From positions 1-13,688 of the forward strand of contig SLIY01000217.1 of the NCBI GenBank assembly GCA_007135385.1: DNA of 13,688 nt, given 5' to 3'. Under the pieces are notes generated by a model. That model searched no databases, had not been told where the DNA came from, and saw only the letters and a program-made list of their open reading frames with translations. Shown piece by piece: positions 1 to 6,782 of the stretch (the first letter of the stretch is position 1; each line of letters starts with the position of its first letter). A program made the translations under genes and the position numbers. This stretch comes from Leptolyngbyaceae cyanobacterium CSSed165cm_216. GTDB taxonomy: Bacteria > Cyanobacteriota > Cyanobacteriia > Phormidesmidales > Phormidesmidaceae.

Positions 1-608
1 ACTCTACTGCAACCCTAATAGCTTGAGACAAAATCGTCGGGGATGCCCTGACGTCAGCGCACAAGCGTACGAGCTATGAGTAGCCTAGCATCCTTGTGTA
101 AAGGGTAATGTCGGAATAATACAATTCCTAAATAAATTATAAAGAAGACGCGACAAGTTTTAGTAACCAGTGGAGTGGGGTGCCGCAGTTTAAGCTTTCC
201 TTTAGAGTGGCCGACCTATGGCGATCGTGAGTTTGGCATTGCAGATGCCGGGTTGGTTAGGATCCTCTAGATCAGCTAGATCAGCGTATCCTTTTCACAA
301 CAGGCGTCCCAATTCATTCTGCTGTGCACAAGCATAGCTCTACGGCCCACTTAAACAAGTTATGACAAATCCTAGTTGTATACCCCCGAATCAAATCATG
401 TACCGCTCAGGACATGGCCTGGGGTCGCTGCATGAGCAGGGCAGGGGTTATGCTTCTGCCTTTCGCTGTGGGCGGTGTTACGGCAGTCGAAGCTATCCAC
501 AAACTGCTGTGGAGTCAGAGAGAAGCTGCCTTGGCAGTCCCGAGGATGGCCTCTGGCGAGAATACCTTGACTAACAAGGACTAACAAGCTCATTTTGTTC
601 GTGTAAAA
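1..608. other. Gene-free region with short tandem duplications and hairpins
   Basis: I see no convincing protein-coding gene here. Two overlapping opposite-strand frames of 65-70 codons around 362-593 resemble no family I know and have no good ribosome binding site. Visible structure includes a perfect 9-bp tandem duplication (CTAGATCAG, 267-275 and 276-284), a perfect 10-bp tandem duplication (GACTAACAAG, 569-578 and 579-588), a hairpin TCCACA/TGTGGA (496-501 with 508-513) and a hairpin CTGCC/GGCAG (526-530 with 533-537). Structure is densest at about 423-565. This could be a non-coding RNA or a decayed gene; the sequence alone does not decide, and I recognised no signature of RNase P RNA, tmRNA or SRP RNA. 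Confidence 0.5.
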
Positions 609-680
609 CTCCCCAGGTAGGATTCGAACCTACGACCAATCGGTTAACAGCCGACCGCTCTACCACTGAGCTACTGAGGA
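609..680 (-). tRNA. tRNA-Asn (anticodon GTT)
   Basis: Read on the minus strand, a complete cloverleaf is visible. The 7-bp acceptor stem pairs TCCTCAG (5' end at 680) with CTGGGGA, with one T-G wobble. The D arm is GCTC/GAGC around AGTGGTA. The anticodon loop is CTGTTAA, giving anticodon GTT. The T arm contains GGTTCGAATCC. The discriminator base is G at 609 and CCA is not encoded (AAA follows on the plus strand), so CCA must be added after transcription. The gene lies downstream of the NYN-domain gene on the same strand, with about 200 bp between them. Confidence 0.96.
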
Positions 681-784
681 TCAAGTGCGAGATTCATATT
701 AGCGATAAGTATGTCGTCTTGACAACCCCTTTTGCTTGCTGCAGCGATTATTTTCTTCAAACGATGGGCTAGCCCCCTGAGTTA

Positions 785-798
785 GGCTGAGTTCAGCC
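785..798. other. Small hairpin between tRNA-Asn and the NYN gene
   Basis: GGCTG (785-789) and CAGCC (794-798) form a perfect stem with a 4-nt loop, extended by an A-T pair outside. It lies about 90 bp downstream of the NYN-domain gene stop (minus strand). There is no strong T-run after it on either strand, so it is a weak candidate for a terminator or processing site. Confidence 0.25.
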
Positions 799-885
799 TT
801 CAGACCGTGGATTTTTGGGGTGGATTGTTTGGACGGGCAACGCTTCGACCCGTGCTCTTGGCGAACGATGTGTGGGGCAGGGTAG

Positions 886-1431
886 CTAGTGCAAACCAAA
901 CCGTAGCTTGATTAGCTTGGCCTGTGCCTCTTCGTCTAAGCCACCCATGATAGAGCGGTTAGCCACCTTGGCTTTGCGATAGGGTCGCCGTTGCCCCTGG
1001 GCTGTTATCAGGCGGATATCGCCCTCTAACTGCCGGGCAGACATCCATTCAGCCCCGTAGCCTACTACAGTCAACTGCTGGGCCCGATCTGAGGTGGCCA
1101 CAATAATGCGATGGTTGCGGGCGGATCGCTGCCTGAATTGGGAGCAGATTCTTTCGATGTAACTATCGGCCGTCTGGCCAAAGGCGGTATAGCATACCGA
1201 GAGATTTTGAGTAATGACATCACGGGAACTAGGCGATCGCACCCCATGGGCATCAAAGACTAAATAGGTATCTAGCCCTTTGCGCGCACTGTAGTTAACC
1301 AAAATTTCAATCAACTCTTGCCGAGCAGCGTCAAACCCGTGGCGTTGCTTAGTCTTTAGTAGGGTAGGCCAGGCTCCAACCATGTTGTAGCCATCTACTA
1401 GCAAGCGAGCAATGTATTTAGGGTTTTCCAT
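886..1431 (-). CDS. NYN domain ribonuclease-like protein (YacP/Rae1 family)
   Basis: This 181-residue protein looks like a single NYN (PIN-like) domain of the YacP type. The first strand and acidic site is seen as LLVDGYNMVGAW (residues 10-21, Asp13 and Asn16). A second acidic position lies in LVFDAH (Asp60), a third in TADSYIE (Asp89), and a fourth in VATSD (Asp115), matching the cluster of acidic residues that binds metal in this fold. The Bacillus homologue Rae1 (YacP) is a ribosome-associated endoribonuclease; whether the cyanobacterial protein cuts mRNA on ribosomes is inference. The ATG at 1431 fits the domain start because only nine residues precede the first conserved strand. It appears monocistronic, with the ABC gene more than 240 bp upstream. 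Confidence 0.85.
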   Translation of the reverse strand: MENPKYIARLLVDGYNMVGAWPTLLKTKQRHGFDAARQELIEILVNYSARKGLDTYLVFDAHGVRSPSSRDVITQNLSVCYTAFGQTADSYIERICSQFRQRSARNHRIIVATSDRAQQLTVVGYGAEWMSARQLEGDIRLITAQGQRRPYRKAKVANRSIMGGLDEEAQAKLIKLRFGLH

Positions 1432-1552
1432 GGCGGCATAGGGGTAGGGTCAGATTAATGATGGGCTGCCGTAACGATACGAAATGATCTATTTGGTTAA
1501 TCTTACCGAGAATGCCCAAATCATGCTGAAAGGTTTGAGCCCTTGCTTAAGC

Positions 1553-1682
1553 TAGTCCTTTGTGGCGTGAGTCGGCCAACCATTCCTGATACCTGGCACC
1601 TGATACCTGACACCTAGTACCTGGCACCTAGAACCCAACACCCTCAAGTCAAAGTGGTCGCATTGCTGCCAGCCAATACTAG
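1553..1682. repeat. Dispersed intergenic element, copy A, with six-heptad core
   Basis: This is a 130-bp copy of an element that occurs again at 10925-11025. The left arm (1553-1589) matches the other copy at 30 of 37 positions, including an identical AGTCGGCCAAC. The core is a run of 7-nt units of form ACCTRRY (starting at 1591, 1598, 1605, 1612, 1619 and 1626), followed by a decayed unit at 1633. The right arm shares CCCTC, GTGGTC, CTGCCAG and TAYTAG with the other copy. Copy A is bounded by CTAGT (1552-1556) and its inverse ACTAG (1678-1682). The stop codon of the ABC ATPase gene (1679-1681) lies inside this right end. Heptanucleotide tandem repeats (STRR type) are known from cyanobacteria, but I cannot name this one. 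Confidence 0.8.
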
Positions 1683-2401
1683 GCAGCATGATTGCCTTGC
1701 AATAGGTTTCTCAGTCGTTCAGGATCCCCTTCGTCGCTGACCCGGCCATCTCTCAGCAAAAAAGCCCGATCGCAGTAATTGAGTTCCACCAGCCGATGGG
1801 TCACCCACAGGGCGGTTAGGCCTCGTTCTTTGACCAAATCGCGGACCCGCTTCACCAGGTCAATCTGGCTGTCGGGGTCCAACAGGGCCGTGGGCTCATC
1901 CAGCAATAGCACATGACAATGACGGGCGATCGCTCCCGCGATCGCTACCCGCTGTTTTTGACCACCGCTCAAGGCATAGATCGGTCGTCGCTTCAGGGCT
2001 AGTAAATTAATCGCCGCCAGGGCATCATCCACCCGGTTGCGGATGTCTGCCAAGGGCAAGTGTTCATCCACCAGACCAAAAGCTACATCAGCCCCCACCG
2101 TCGGCATCACTAGTTGATGATCGGGGTTTTGAAACACAAACCCTACTGGCTTCTCAATGAACCAGCTACCGGCCTGGGGTTGCAACAGCCCCCCTAAGAT
2201 CTTCAGTAAGGTTGATTTGCCGCTACCGTTATCGCCTAACAGCATACAAAATTCACCGGGCTGCACTGTTAAGGAACAGCCCTGCAAAACCGGTTGTCCA
2301 GATGGCCATTGAAACTGCAAGTCAGTCACCCTGATGGCGTCAGGATTAGGAGCAGCTGTATGGTGATCTGACACAGGGTTAATCTCTCTGCGATGGCTCA
2401 C
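1679..2401 (-). CDS. ECF/CbiO-type ABC transporter ATP-binding protein
   Basis: This 240-residue ABC ATPase has all nucleotide-binding motifs intact: Walker A GDNGSGKST (56-64), Q-loop FQNPDHQ (Gln91), signature LSGGQ (144-148), Walker B VLLLDEP (164-170, catalytic Glu169) and the H-loop His202. The FQNPDHQLVMPTV stretch is typical of energy-coupling-factor and cobalt/nickel transporter ATPases (EcfA/CbiO), which power vitamin or metal uptake with a T subunit and a substrate-binding S subunit. No T or S gene is present here, so partner and substrate are unknown. The start is uncertain. A GTG at 2399-2401 directly follows the upstream gene's TAA, but an internal GTG at residue 10 has a better purine-rich site (GAGAG) before it. 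Either start leaves the domain whole. The stop codon lies in the end of a dispersed repeat. Confidence 0.88.
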   Translation of the reverse strand: MSHRREINPVSDHHTAAPNPDAIRVTDLQFQWPSGQPVLQGCSLTVQPGEFCMLLGDNGSGKSTLLKILGGLLQPQAGSWFIEKPVGFVFQNPDHQLVMPTVGADVAFGLVDEHLPLADIRNRVDDALAAINLLALKRRPIYALSGGQKQRVAIAGAIARHCHVLLLDEPTALLDPDSQIDLVKRVRDLVKERGLTALWVTHRLVELNYCDRAFLLRDGRVSDEGDPERLRNLLQGNHAA

Positions 2402-2677
2402 TTATTGATCGCCACTAAGGGCAAAGAACCCAGGTGGGCGACCAGAGGCCGTGGCCGTGCCACTTTTTTCAAAAATCTGTACCGCCGCAATTTCACTGCC
2501 CAAGACATGGATGCGCTTGTGAGGTTGCTGGTCGCAGGTGAGCTCAAGCAGTTGACCACTGTTGCTGCTTAAGGCCTGGGTAACCGAATTATAAAGGGTT
2601 TCAGCATCATCCTTGGCTTTTTTCTGAACCGAAAGGGGGACCGCCGTGTGCTTCAATGTCAGCTCAATCGTGAACAT
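2402..2677 (-). CDS. UPF0367-like small cyanobacterial protein
   Basis: This is a 91-residue soluble protein with no signal peptide or membrane segment. The pattern FTIELTLKHTAVPLSVQKK near the start, LLELTCDQQPHKRIHVL in the middle and a C-terminal GRPPGFFAL resembles what I remember of the uncharacterised UPF0367 family of cyanobacteria; I could not check this by search. No catalytic motif is evident and no function is known to me. The gene ends exactly where the ABC ATPase gene begins (TAA followed directly by GTG), which implies co-transcription and probably translational coupling. Confidence 0.75.
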   Translation of the reverse strand: MFTIELTLKHTAVPLSVQKKAKDDAETLYNSVTQALSSNSGQLLELTCDQQPHKRIHVLGSEIAAVQIFEKSGTATASGRPPGFFALSGDQ

Positions 2678-2771
2678 ACTTGACTATTACTCATTAGGGA
2701 TTTTAAGGATGCAGACAACTTAGGAATGCGACTCACAATGAAGTACCCGCTAGAACAGTTACCCCATAATC

Positions 2772-2796
2772 GATGCCCGCCTACGCAGGAATGACG
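2772..2796. repeat. Short imperfect palindrome resembling a dispersed repeat remnant
   Basis: The stretch contains GCCCGCCTACGCAGGAATGA, an imperfect palindrome around CCTACGCAGG. On the opposite strand it begins CGTCATTCCTGCG, which resembles the style of small intergenic repeats seen in many bacteria. Only one copy is in the window, so repeat status is inference. It lies between the divergent UPF0367-like gene and the chelatase gene. Confidence 0.3.
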
Positions 2797-2934
2797 TTGA
2801 GAGGTTATTAACTTACGAGTCCCTTACCTCAAATGACTGATCCATATCTAAAGTTTAGTGTAGAAGCTCACCAAACTGACTGCATCGCTGTCTGTGTAAG
2901 ATCAAAGTAACGCGGCAACCTTTAGGGGCAGGCT

Positions 2935-5900
2935 ATGAAACGCATTGTTTTGATCGCTGGGTTTGAGTCTTTTAATGCCGACCTCTATCGCCAAGCCGCC
3001 CAGCAGGCCCAGGCCCGCTGCCCTGAGCTAGAGATTTGGGTGTTTAGCGATCGCGATTTGACCGCCCACCCCGATCAGGTGGCAGCGGCCCTAGACGGAG
3101 CTGATGTTGCCTTTTGCAGCCTGATCTTTGACTATGACCAAGTCCTGTGGCTGCGCGATCGCCTGCAGGCCGTCCCCATTCGTCTGGTGTTTGAATCAGC
3201 CCTAGAGCTGATGAGCCTTACCCGCTTAGGCAAATTCGTGATTGGGGACCAACCCAAGGGTATGCCTAAGCCAGTCAAGTTTATTCTCAGCAAGTTCAGT
3301 AGTGGGCGAGAAGAAGACAAGCTGGCCGGTTATTTGAGCTTTCTGAAAACCGGCCCCAAGCTACTGAAGTATGTACCGGTCAAAAAGGTACAGGACTTGC
3401 GCCACTGGCTAATCATCTACGGCTACTGGAATGCCGGGGGCAGCGAGAATGTGGCCGCCCTATGCTGGTTTCTAGCCGAAACCTACCTGGGGCTAACCGT
3501 GGGGCAGATTCCGCCGCCAGTGGAAACCCCCAACATGGGGCTACTGCATCCCGACCACGCTGGCTACATTGAGTCCCCCCAGCAGTACCTTGATTGGTAC
3601 CACCATACCCATCCCCACACCCAGAGCTGGCCGGTGGTGGGCCTGCTACTGTACCGCAAGCATGTGATCACCCAGCAGCCCTACATTCCCCAGCTGATTC
3701 GCCAGTTTGAGCAGGCCCAGCTGGTGCCCCTGCCGATCTTCATCAACGGGGTGGAAGGCCATGTGGCGGTGCGAGACTGGATGACTAGCGCCTACGAAAC
3801 CGCCCAGCGGCAGCAGGACAACCGGGAAACCCTATCCCTGTCGCCAGCGGCGGTGGCGGTGGATGCCATTGTCTCGACCATTGGCTTTCCCCTGGTGGGT
3901 GGGCCGGCGGGTTCCATGGAGGCGGGGCGACAGGTGGAGGTGGCGAAACGCATCCTCAGCGCCAAAAATGTACCCTACCTGGTGGCGGCACCGCTGTTGA
4001 TTCAAGATATTCATTCCTGGACCCGCCAGGGCATTGGCGGTTTACAAAGTGTGGTGCTCTACGCCCTGCCAGAGCTAGATGGGGCGATTGACCCAGTGCC
4101 CCTGGGGGGCCTGGTGGGGGATAAGATTTATTTGATTCCAGAGCGGGTGCAGCGGCTTACCGGACGGCTACGGCGCTGGATTGCCCTGCGGCAAACGCCC
4201 CCGGCAGACCGCAAAATTGCCGTGATTCTTTATGGCTTTCCCCCCGGTTATGGGGCCACAGGAACAGCAGCGCTGCTGAATGTGCCCAAATCTCTACTCG
4301 CTTTTTTACAGGCCCTCAAGGAACAGGGGTATACCGTAGGCGAGCTGCCAGAGGATGGTGAAGCGCTGATTGAGCGGGTCAAGGCAGCCGATGAGGCGAT
4401 TCCTGGGGTGCAGATGCCTGGAAGAACCCAGGCATCCAGACCGATTGGCGGAGGTCTGGAGCCCCCAAAACCGGCCACGGTGTCGGTGCGACAGTTGGAA
4501 AAATGGTTGTCGTATGTTCAGCGCGATCGCATGGTTCGCCAGTGGGGCGATCTGGAAAAAGCGGACTTGAAGACCTTTGATCAGCAGTTCTTGCTGGGGG
4601 GCGTCCAACTCGGCCATATCTGGATCGGCGTGCAGCCCCCCCTGGGGATTGCGGGCGACCCGATGCGACTAATGTTTGAGCGCGACCTCACCCCCCACCC
4701 CCAGTACGCGGCCTTTTACCAGTGGCTGCAACAGGAACTACAGGCGGATGTGGTGGTGCACTTTGGCATGCACGGCACTGTGGAGTGGCTGCCTGGCTCG
4801 CCCCTAGGCAACACTGGCTACTCTTGGCCCGATATTCTGCTGGGGGATCTACCCCACCTCTATGTCTACGCCGCCAACAACCCCTCCGAGTCGATGCTAG
4901 CCAAACGGCGGGGCTACGGCGTACTGGTTTCCCACAACGTGCCCCCCTATGGCCGGGCCGGGCTATATAAAGAGCTGATGAGCCTGCGGGAGTTGATCAG
5001 CGAATACCGGGAAGACCCAGCCAAAAATGCCGCCCTCAAAGACGCAATCGTCAAACAGCTGTTTGACACCGGCCTGGATGCTGACTGCCCCTTTCCCGAA
5101 GCCCGCAAACTGGGCCTGGACTTTACCCCCGAAACCGTCAATTTATTTAGCACAAACGTCTTTAACCAGTATTTGGTCACCCTCTACGACTACCTACAAG
5201 TGCTAGAAAACCGGCTGTTCTCCAGCGGTCTGCACGTTTTGGGTCAGCCCCCCAATGGGGAGGCATTGTACAGCTACCTCAGTGCCTACTTCGGCGACAC
5301 CCTGAAGCACGAACTTTTACAAGCTATAGCTCACTCCTCCACCCATCCACTCCCCCAACCATCCACTCCCCCAACCATCCACTCCCCCACAGCCCTCCGC
5401 CAACGTTACTACCGCCAGGTCACCGACCCCGACACCCTGACCCACCTAGAAGGCCAAATTCAGCAGGCTCTCGACATCGCCCACTGCCTGGCCCAAACCA
5501 CCGACGAACTGACTAACCTACTGCGGGGCCTCAACGGCGAATACATTCCCCCAGCCCCCGGGGGAGACCTGCTGCGGGATGGACCGGGGGTGCTGCCCAC
5601 AGGACGCAATATCCATGCCTTAGATCCCTACCGGATGCCGTCGCCGGGGGCCTACGAGCGCGGGAGGGCCATTGCCCAAAAGATTTTGGCCCAGCACCGT
5701 CGGCACCAGGGTACCTACCCGGAAACCGTGGCGGTGATGCTCTGGGGCCTAGATGCGATCAAGACCCGGGGAGAATCAATCGCGATTGTGTTGGCGTTGG
5801 TGGGGGCTGCGCCGGTGAAGGAGGGCACGGGCCGAATTGTGCGCTACGAACTGCAGCCCCTGGGGGAAGTAGGACATCCCCGCATTGATGTGCTGGGGAA

Positions 5901-6780
5901 TTTGTCGGGGATTTTCCGCGATAGCTTTGTCAATATCATTGAGCTATTGGATGATCTGTTCCAGCGGGCCGCGGCGGCAGAGGAACCGGAAGATCAAAAC
6001 TTTATCCGCAAGCATGCCCTGGCCCTGCAAGCCCAGGGGATTGAAAATGCCACAGCCCGCCTATTCTCTAATCCAGCGGGGGACTTTGGTTCTTTAGTAA
6101 ATGACCAGGTAACCGATGGTACCTGGGAATCGGGGAACGAGTTGGGGAATACCTGGCGCGATCGCAACACCTTCAGCTATGGTCGTCAGGACAAGGGGCA
6201 GGCCCGTCCGGAAATTCTGCAAACCCTACTCCAGAGCACCGACCAGGTGGTGCAGCAGATTGATTCGGTGGAATACGGCCTCACCGACATTCAAGAATAC
6301 TACGCCAACACCGGCGGGCTGAAACGGGCCGCCGAAATGCAGCGGGGGCGTAGGGTAACCGCCAACTTTGTGGAAAGCTTTTCTAAGGACACTACCCCCC
6401 GCCAGCTAGACGACCTGCTGCGCATGGAGTACCGTACCAAGCTGCTAAACCCCAAATGGGCCGAGGCCATGGCCAACCAGGGCTCGGGCGGGGCCTACGA
6501 AATTTCTCAACGAATGACAGCCTTGATCGGTTGGGGCGGCACCACTGACTTCAAAGAGGATTGGGTCTATGACCAGGCTGCCGACACCTATGCCCTGGAT
6601 GCCGCCATGGCCGAAAAGCTACGCCTGGCCAACCCCGAAGCTTTTCGCAATGTGGTGGGTCGTCTGCTGGAAGCCCATGGGCGCGGCTTCTGGCAACCCA
6701 ACCAGGACAAGTTGGAGCAATTGCGGCAACAGTATGACCTCACGGATGAGGTGTTGGAAGGGGTGAAGACAGAAGTCTAA
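2935..6780 (+). CDS. chlH: Magnesium chelatase subunit H-like protein (ChlH/BchH family, probable short paralogue)
   Basis: This 1281-residue porphyrin-binding large subunit belongs to the ChlH/BchH/CobN superfamily. With ChlI and ChlD, ChlH inserts Mg2+ into protoporphyrin IX, the first committed step of chlorophyll synthesis. The N-terminal part (about 1-150) looks like the ChlH-specific DUF3479 domain, which favours ChlH over CobN. HFGMHGTVEWLPG at 609-621 is the hallmark chelatase motif, followed by YAANNPSE. The C-terminal third (SNPAGDFGSLVNDQV, DSVEYGLTDIQEYYANTGG, FRNVVGRLLEAHGRGFWQ) closely follows canonical ChlH. From memory, canonical cyanobacterial ChlH is about 1330 residues and begins differently, so this may be a second copy with a specialised role; the chlH symbol denotes the family. 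The ATG has AGGGG upstream. Two repeat structures lie inside the gene (4414-4459 and 5343-5390). It converges on ycf39. Confidence 0.85.
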   Translation: MKRIVLIAGFESFNADLYRQAAQQAQARCPELEIWVFSDRDLTAHPDQVAAALDGADVAFCSLIFDYDQVLWLRDRLQAVPIRLVFESALELMSLTRLGKFVIGDQPKGMPKPVKFILSKFSSGREEDKLAGYLSFLKTGPKLLKYVPVKKVQDLRHWLIIYGYWNAGGSENVAALCWFLAETYLGLTVGQIPPPVETPNMGLLHPDHAGYIESPQQYLDWYHHTHPHTQSWPVVGLLLYRKHVITQQPYIPQLIRQFEQAQLVPLPIFINGVEGHVAVRDWMTSAYETAQRQQDNRETLSLSPAAVAVDAIVSTIGFPLVGGPAGSMEAGRQVEVAKRILSAKNVPYLVAAPLLIQDIHSWTRQGIGGLQSVVLYALPELDGAIDPVPLGGLVGDKIYLIPERVQRLTGRLRRWIALRQTPPADRKIAVILYGFPPGYGATGTAALLNVPKSLLAFLQALKEQGYTVGELPEDGEALIERVKAADEAIPGVQMPGRTQASRPIGGGLEPPKPATVSVRQLEKWLSYVQRDRMVRQWGDLEKADLKTFDQQFLLGGVQLGHIWIGVQPPLGIAGDPMRLMFERDLTPHPQYAAFYQWLQQELQADVVVHFGMHGTVEWLPGSPLGNTGYSWPDILLGDLPHLYVYAANNPSESMLAKRRGYGVLVSHNVPPYGRAGLYKELMSLRELISEYREDPAKNAALKDAIVKQLFDTGLDADCPFPEARKLGLDFTPETVNLFSTNVFNQYLVTLYDYLQVLENRLFSSGLHVLGQPPNGEALYSYLSAYFGDTLKHELLQAIAHSSTHPLPQPSTPPTIHSPTALRQRYYRQVTDPDTLTHLEGQIQQALDIAHCLAQTTDELTNLLRGLNGEYIPPAPGGDLLRDGPGVLPTGRNIHALDPYRMPSPGAYERGRAIAQKILAQHRRHQGTYPETVAVMLWGLDAIKTRGESIAIVLALVGAAPVKEGTGRIVRYELQPLGEVGHPRIDVLGNLSGIFRDSFVNIIELLDDLFQRAAAAEEPEDQNFIRKHALALQAQGIENATARLFSNPAGDFGSLVNDQVTDGTWESGNELGNTWRDRNTFSYGRQDKGQARPEILQTLLQSTDQVVQQIDSVEYGLTDIQEYYANTGGLKRAAEMQRGRRVTANFVESFSKDTTPRQLDDLLRMEYRTKLLNPKWAEAMANQGSGGAYEISQRMTALIGWGGTTDFKEDWVYDQAADTYALDAAMAEKLRLANPEAFRNVVGRLLEAHGRGFWQPNQDKLEQLRQQYDLTDEVLEGVKTEV
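4414..4459. repeat. Two abutting perfect inverted repeats inside the chelatase gene
   Basis: ATGCCTGG (4414-4421) pairs perfectly with CCAGGCAT (4428-4435) over a 6-nt loop. The next base starts CCAGACC (4436-4442), which pairs perfectly with GGTCTGG (4453-4459) over a 10-nt loop. The pair encodes roughly residues 494-509, a Gly/Pro/Arg-rich stretch just before the conserved block leading to the HFGMHG motif. It looks like a palindromic element accepted in frame within a variable linker, but this is inference. Confidence 0.6.
5343..5390. repeat. In-gene tandem repeat, 3 x 16 bp
   Basis: The unit CCATCCACTCCCCCAA occurs at 5343-5358 and 5359-5374, and with one change at 5375-5390. Because 16 is not a multiple of 3, each copy is read in a different frame; three copies (48 bp) restore the frame. 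The product is a Pro/Ser/Thr/His-rich linker at about residues 803-819 of the chelatase subunit, between YFGDTLKHELLQ and the following RQRYYRQV helix. Confidence 0.9.
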
Positions 6781-6782
6781 CC

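Noticed and set aside
362..593. Overlapping opposite-strand ORFs of 65-70 codons
   Set aside because: No family resemblance, odd composition, and no ribosome binding site of note; both are probably chance frames.
1591..1646. Heptad array considered as a CRISPR array
   Set aside because: Units are 7 nt, contiguous and without spacers, and no cas genes are nearby.
4306..4617. 103-codon minus-strand ORF inside the chelatase gene
   Set aside because: It lies opposite strongly conserved ChlH coding sequence and has no recognisable domain.
2935..6780. Assignment as CobN (cobaltochelatase)
   Set aside because: The N-terminus looks like the ChlH-specific domain, and the C-terminal blocks follow ChlH closely; I also see no cobalamin genes nearby. 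The CobN alternative is not fully excluded without a tree.
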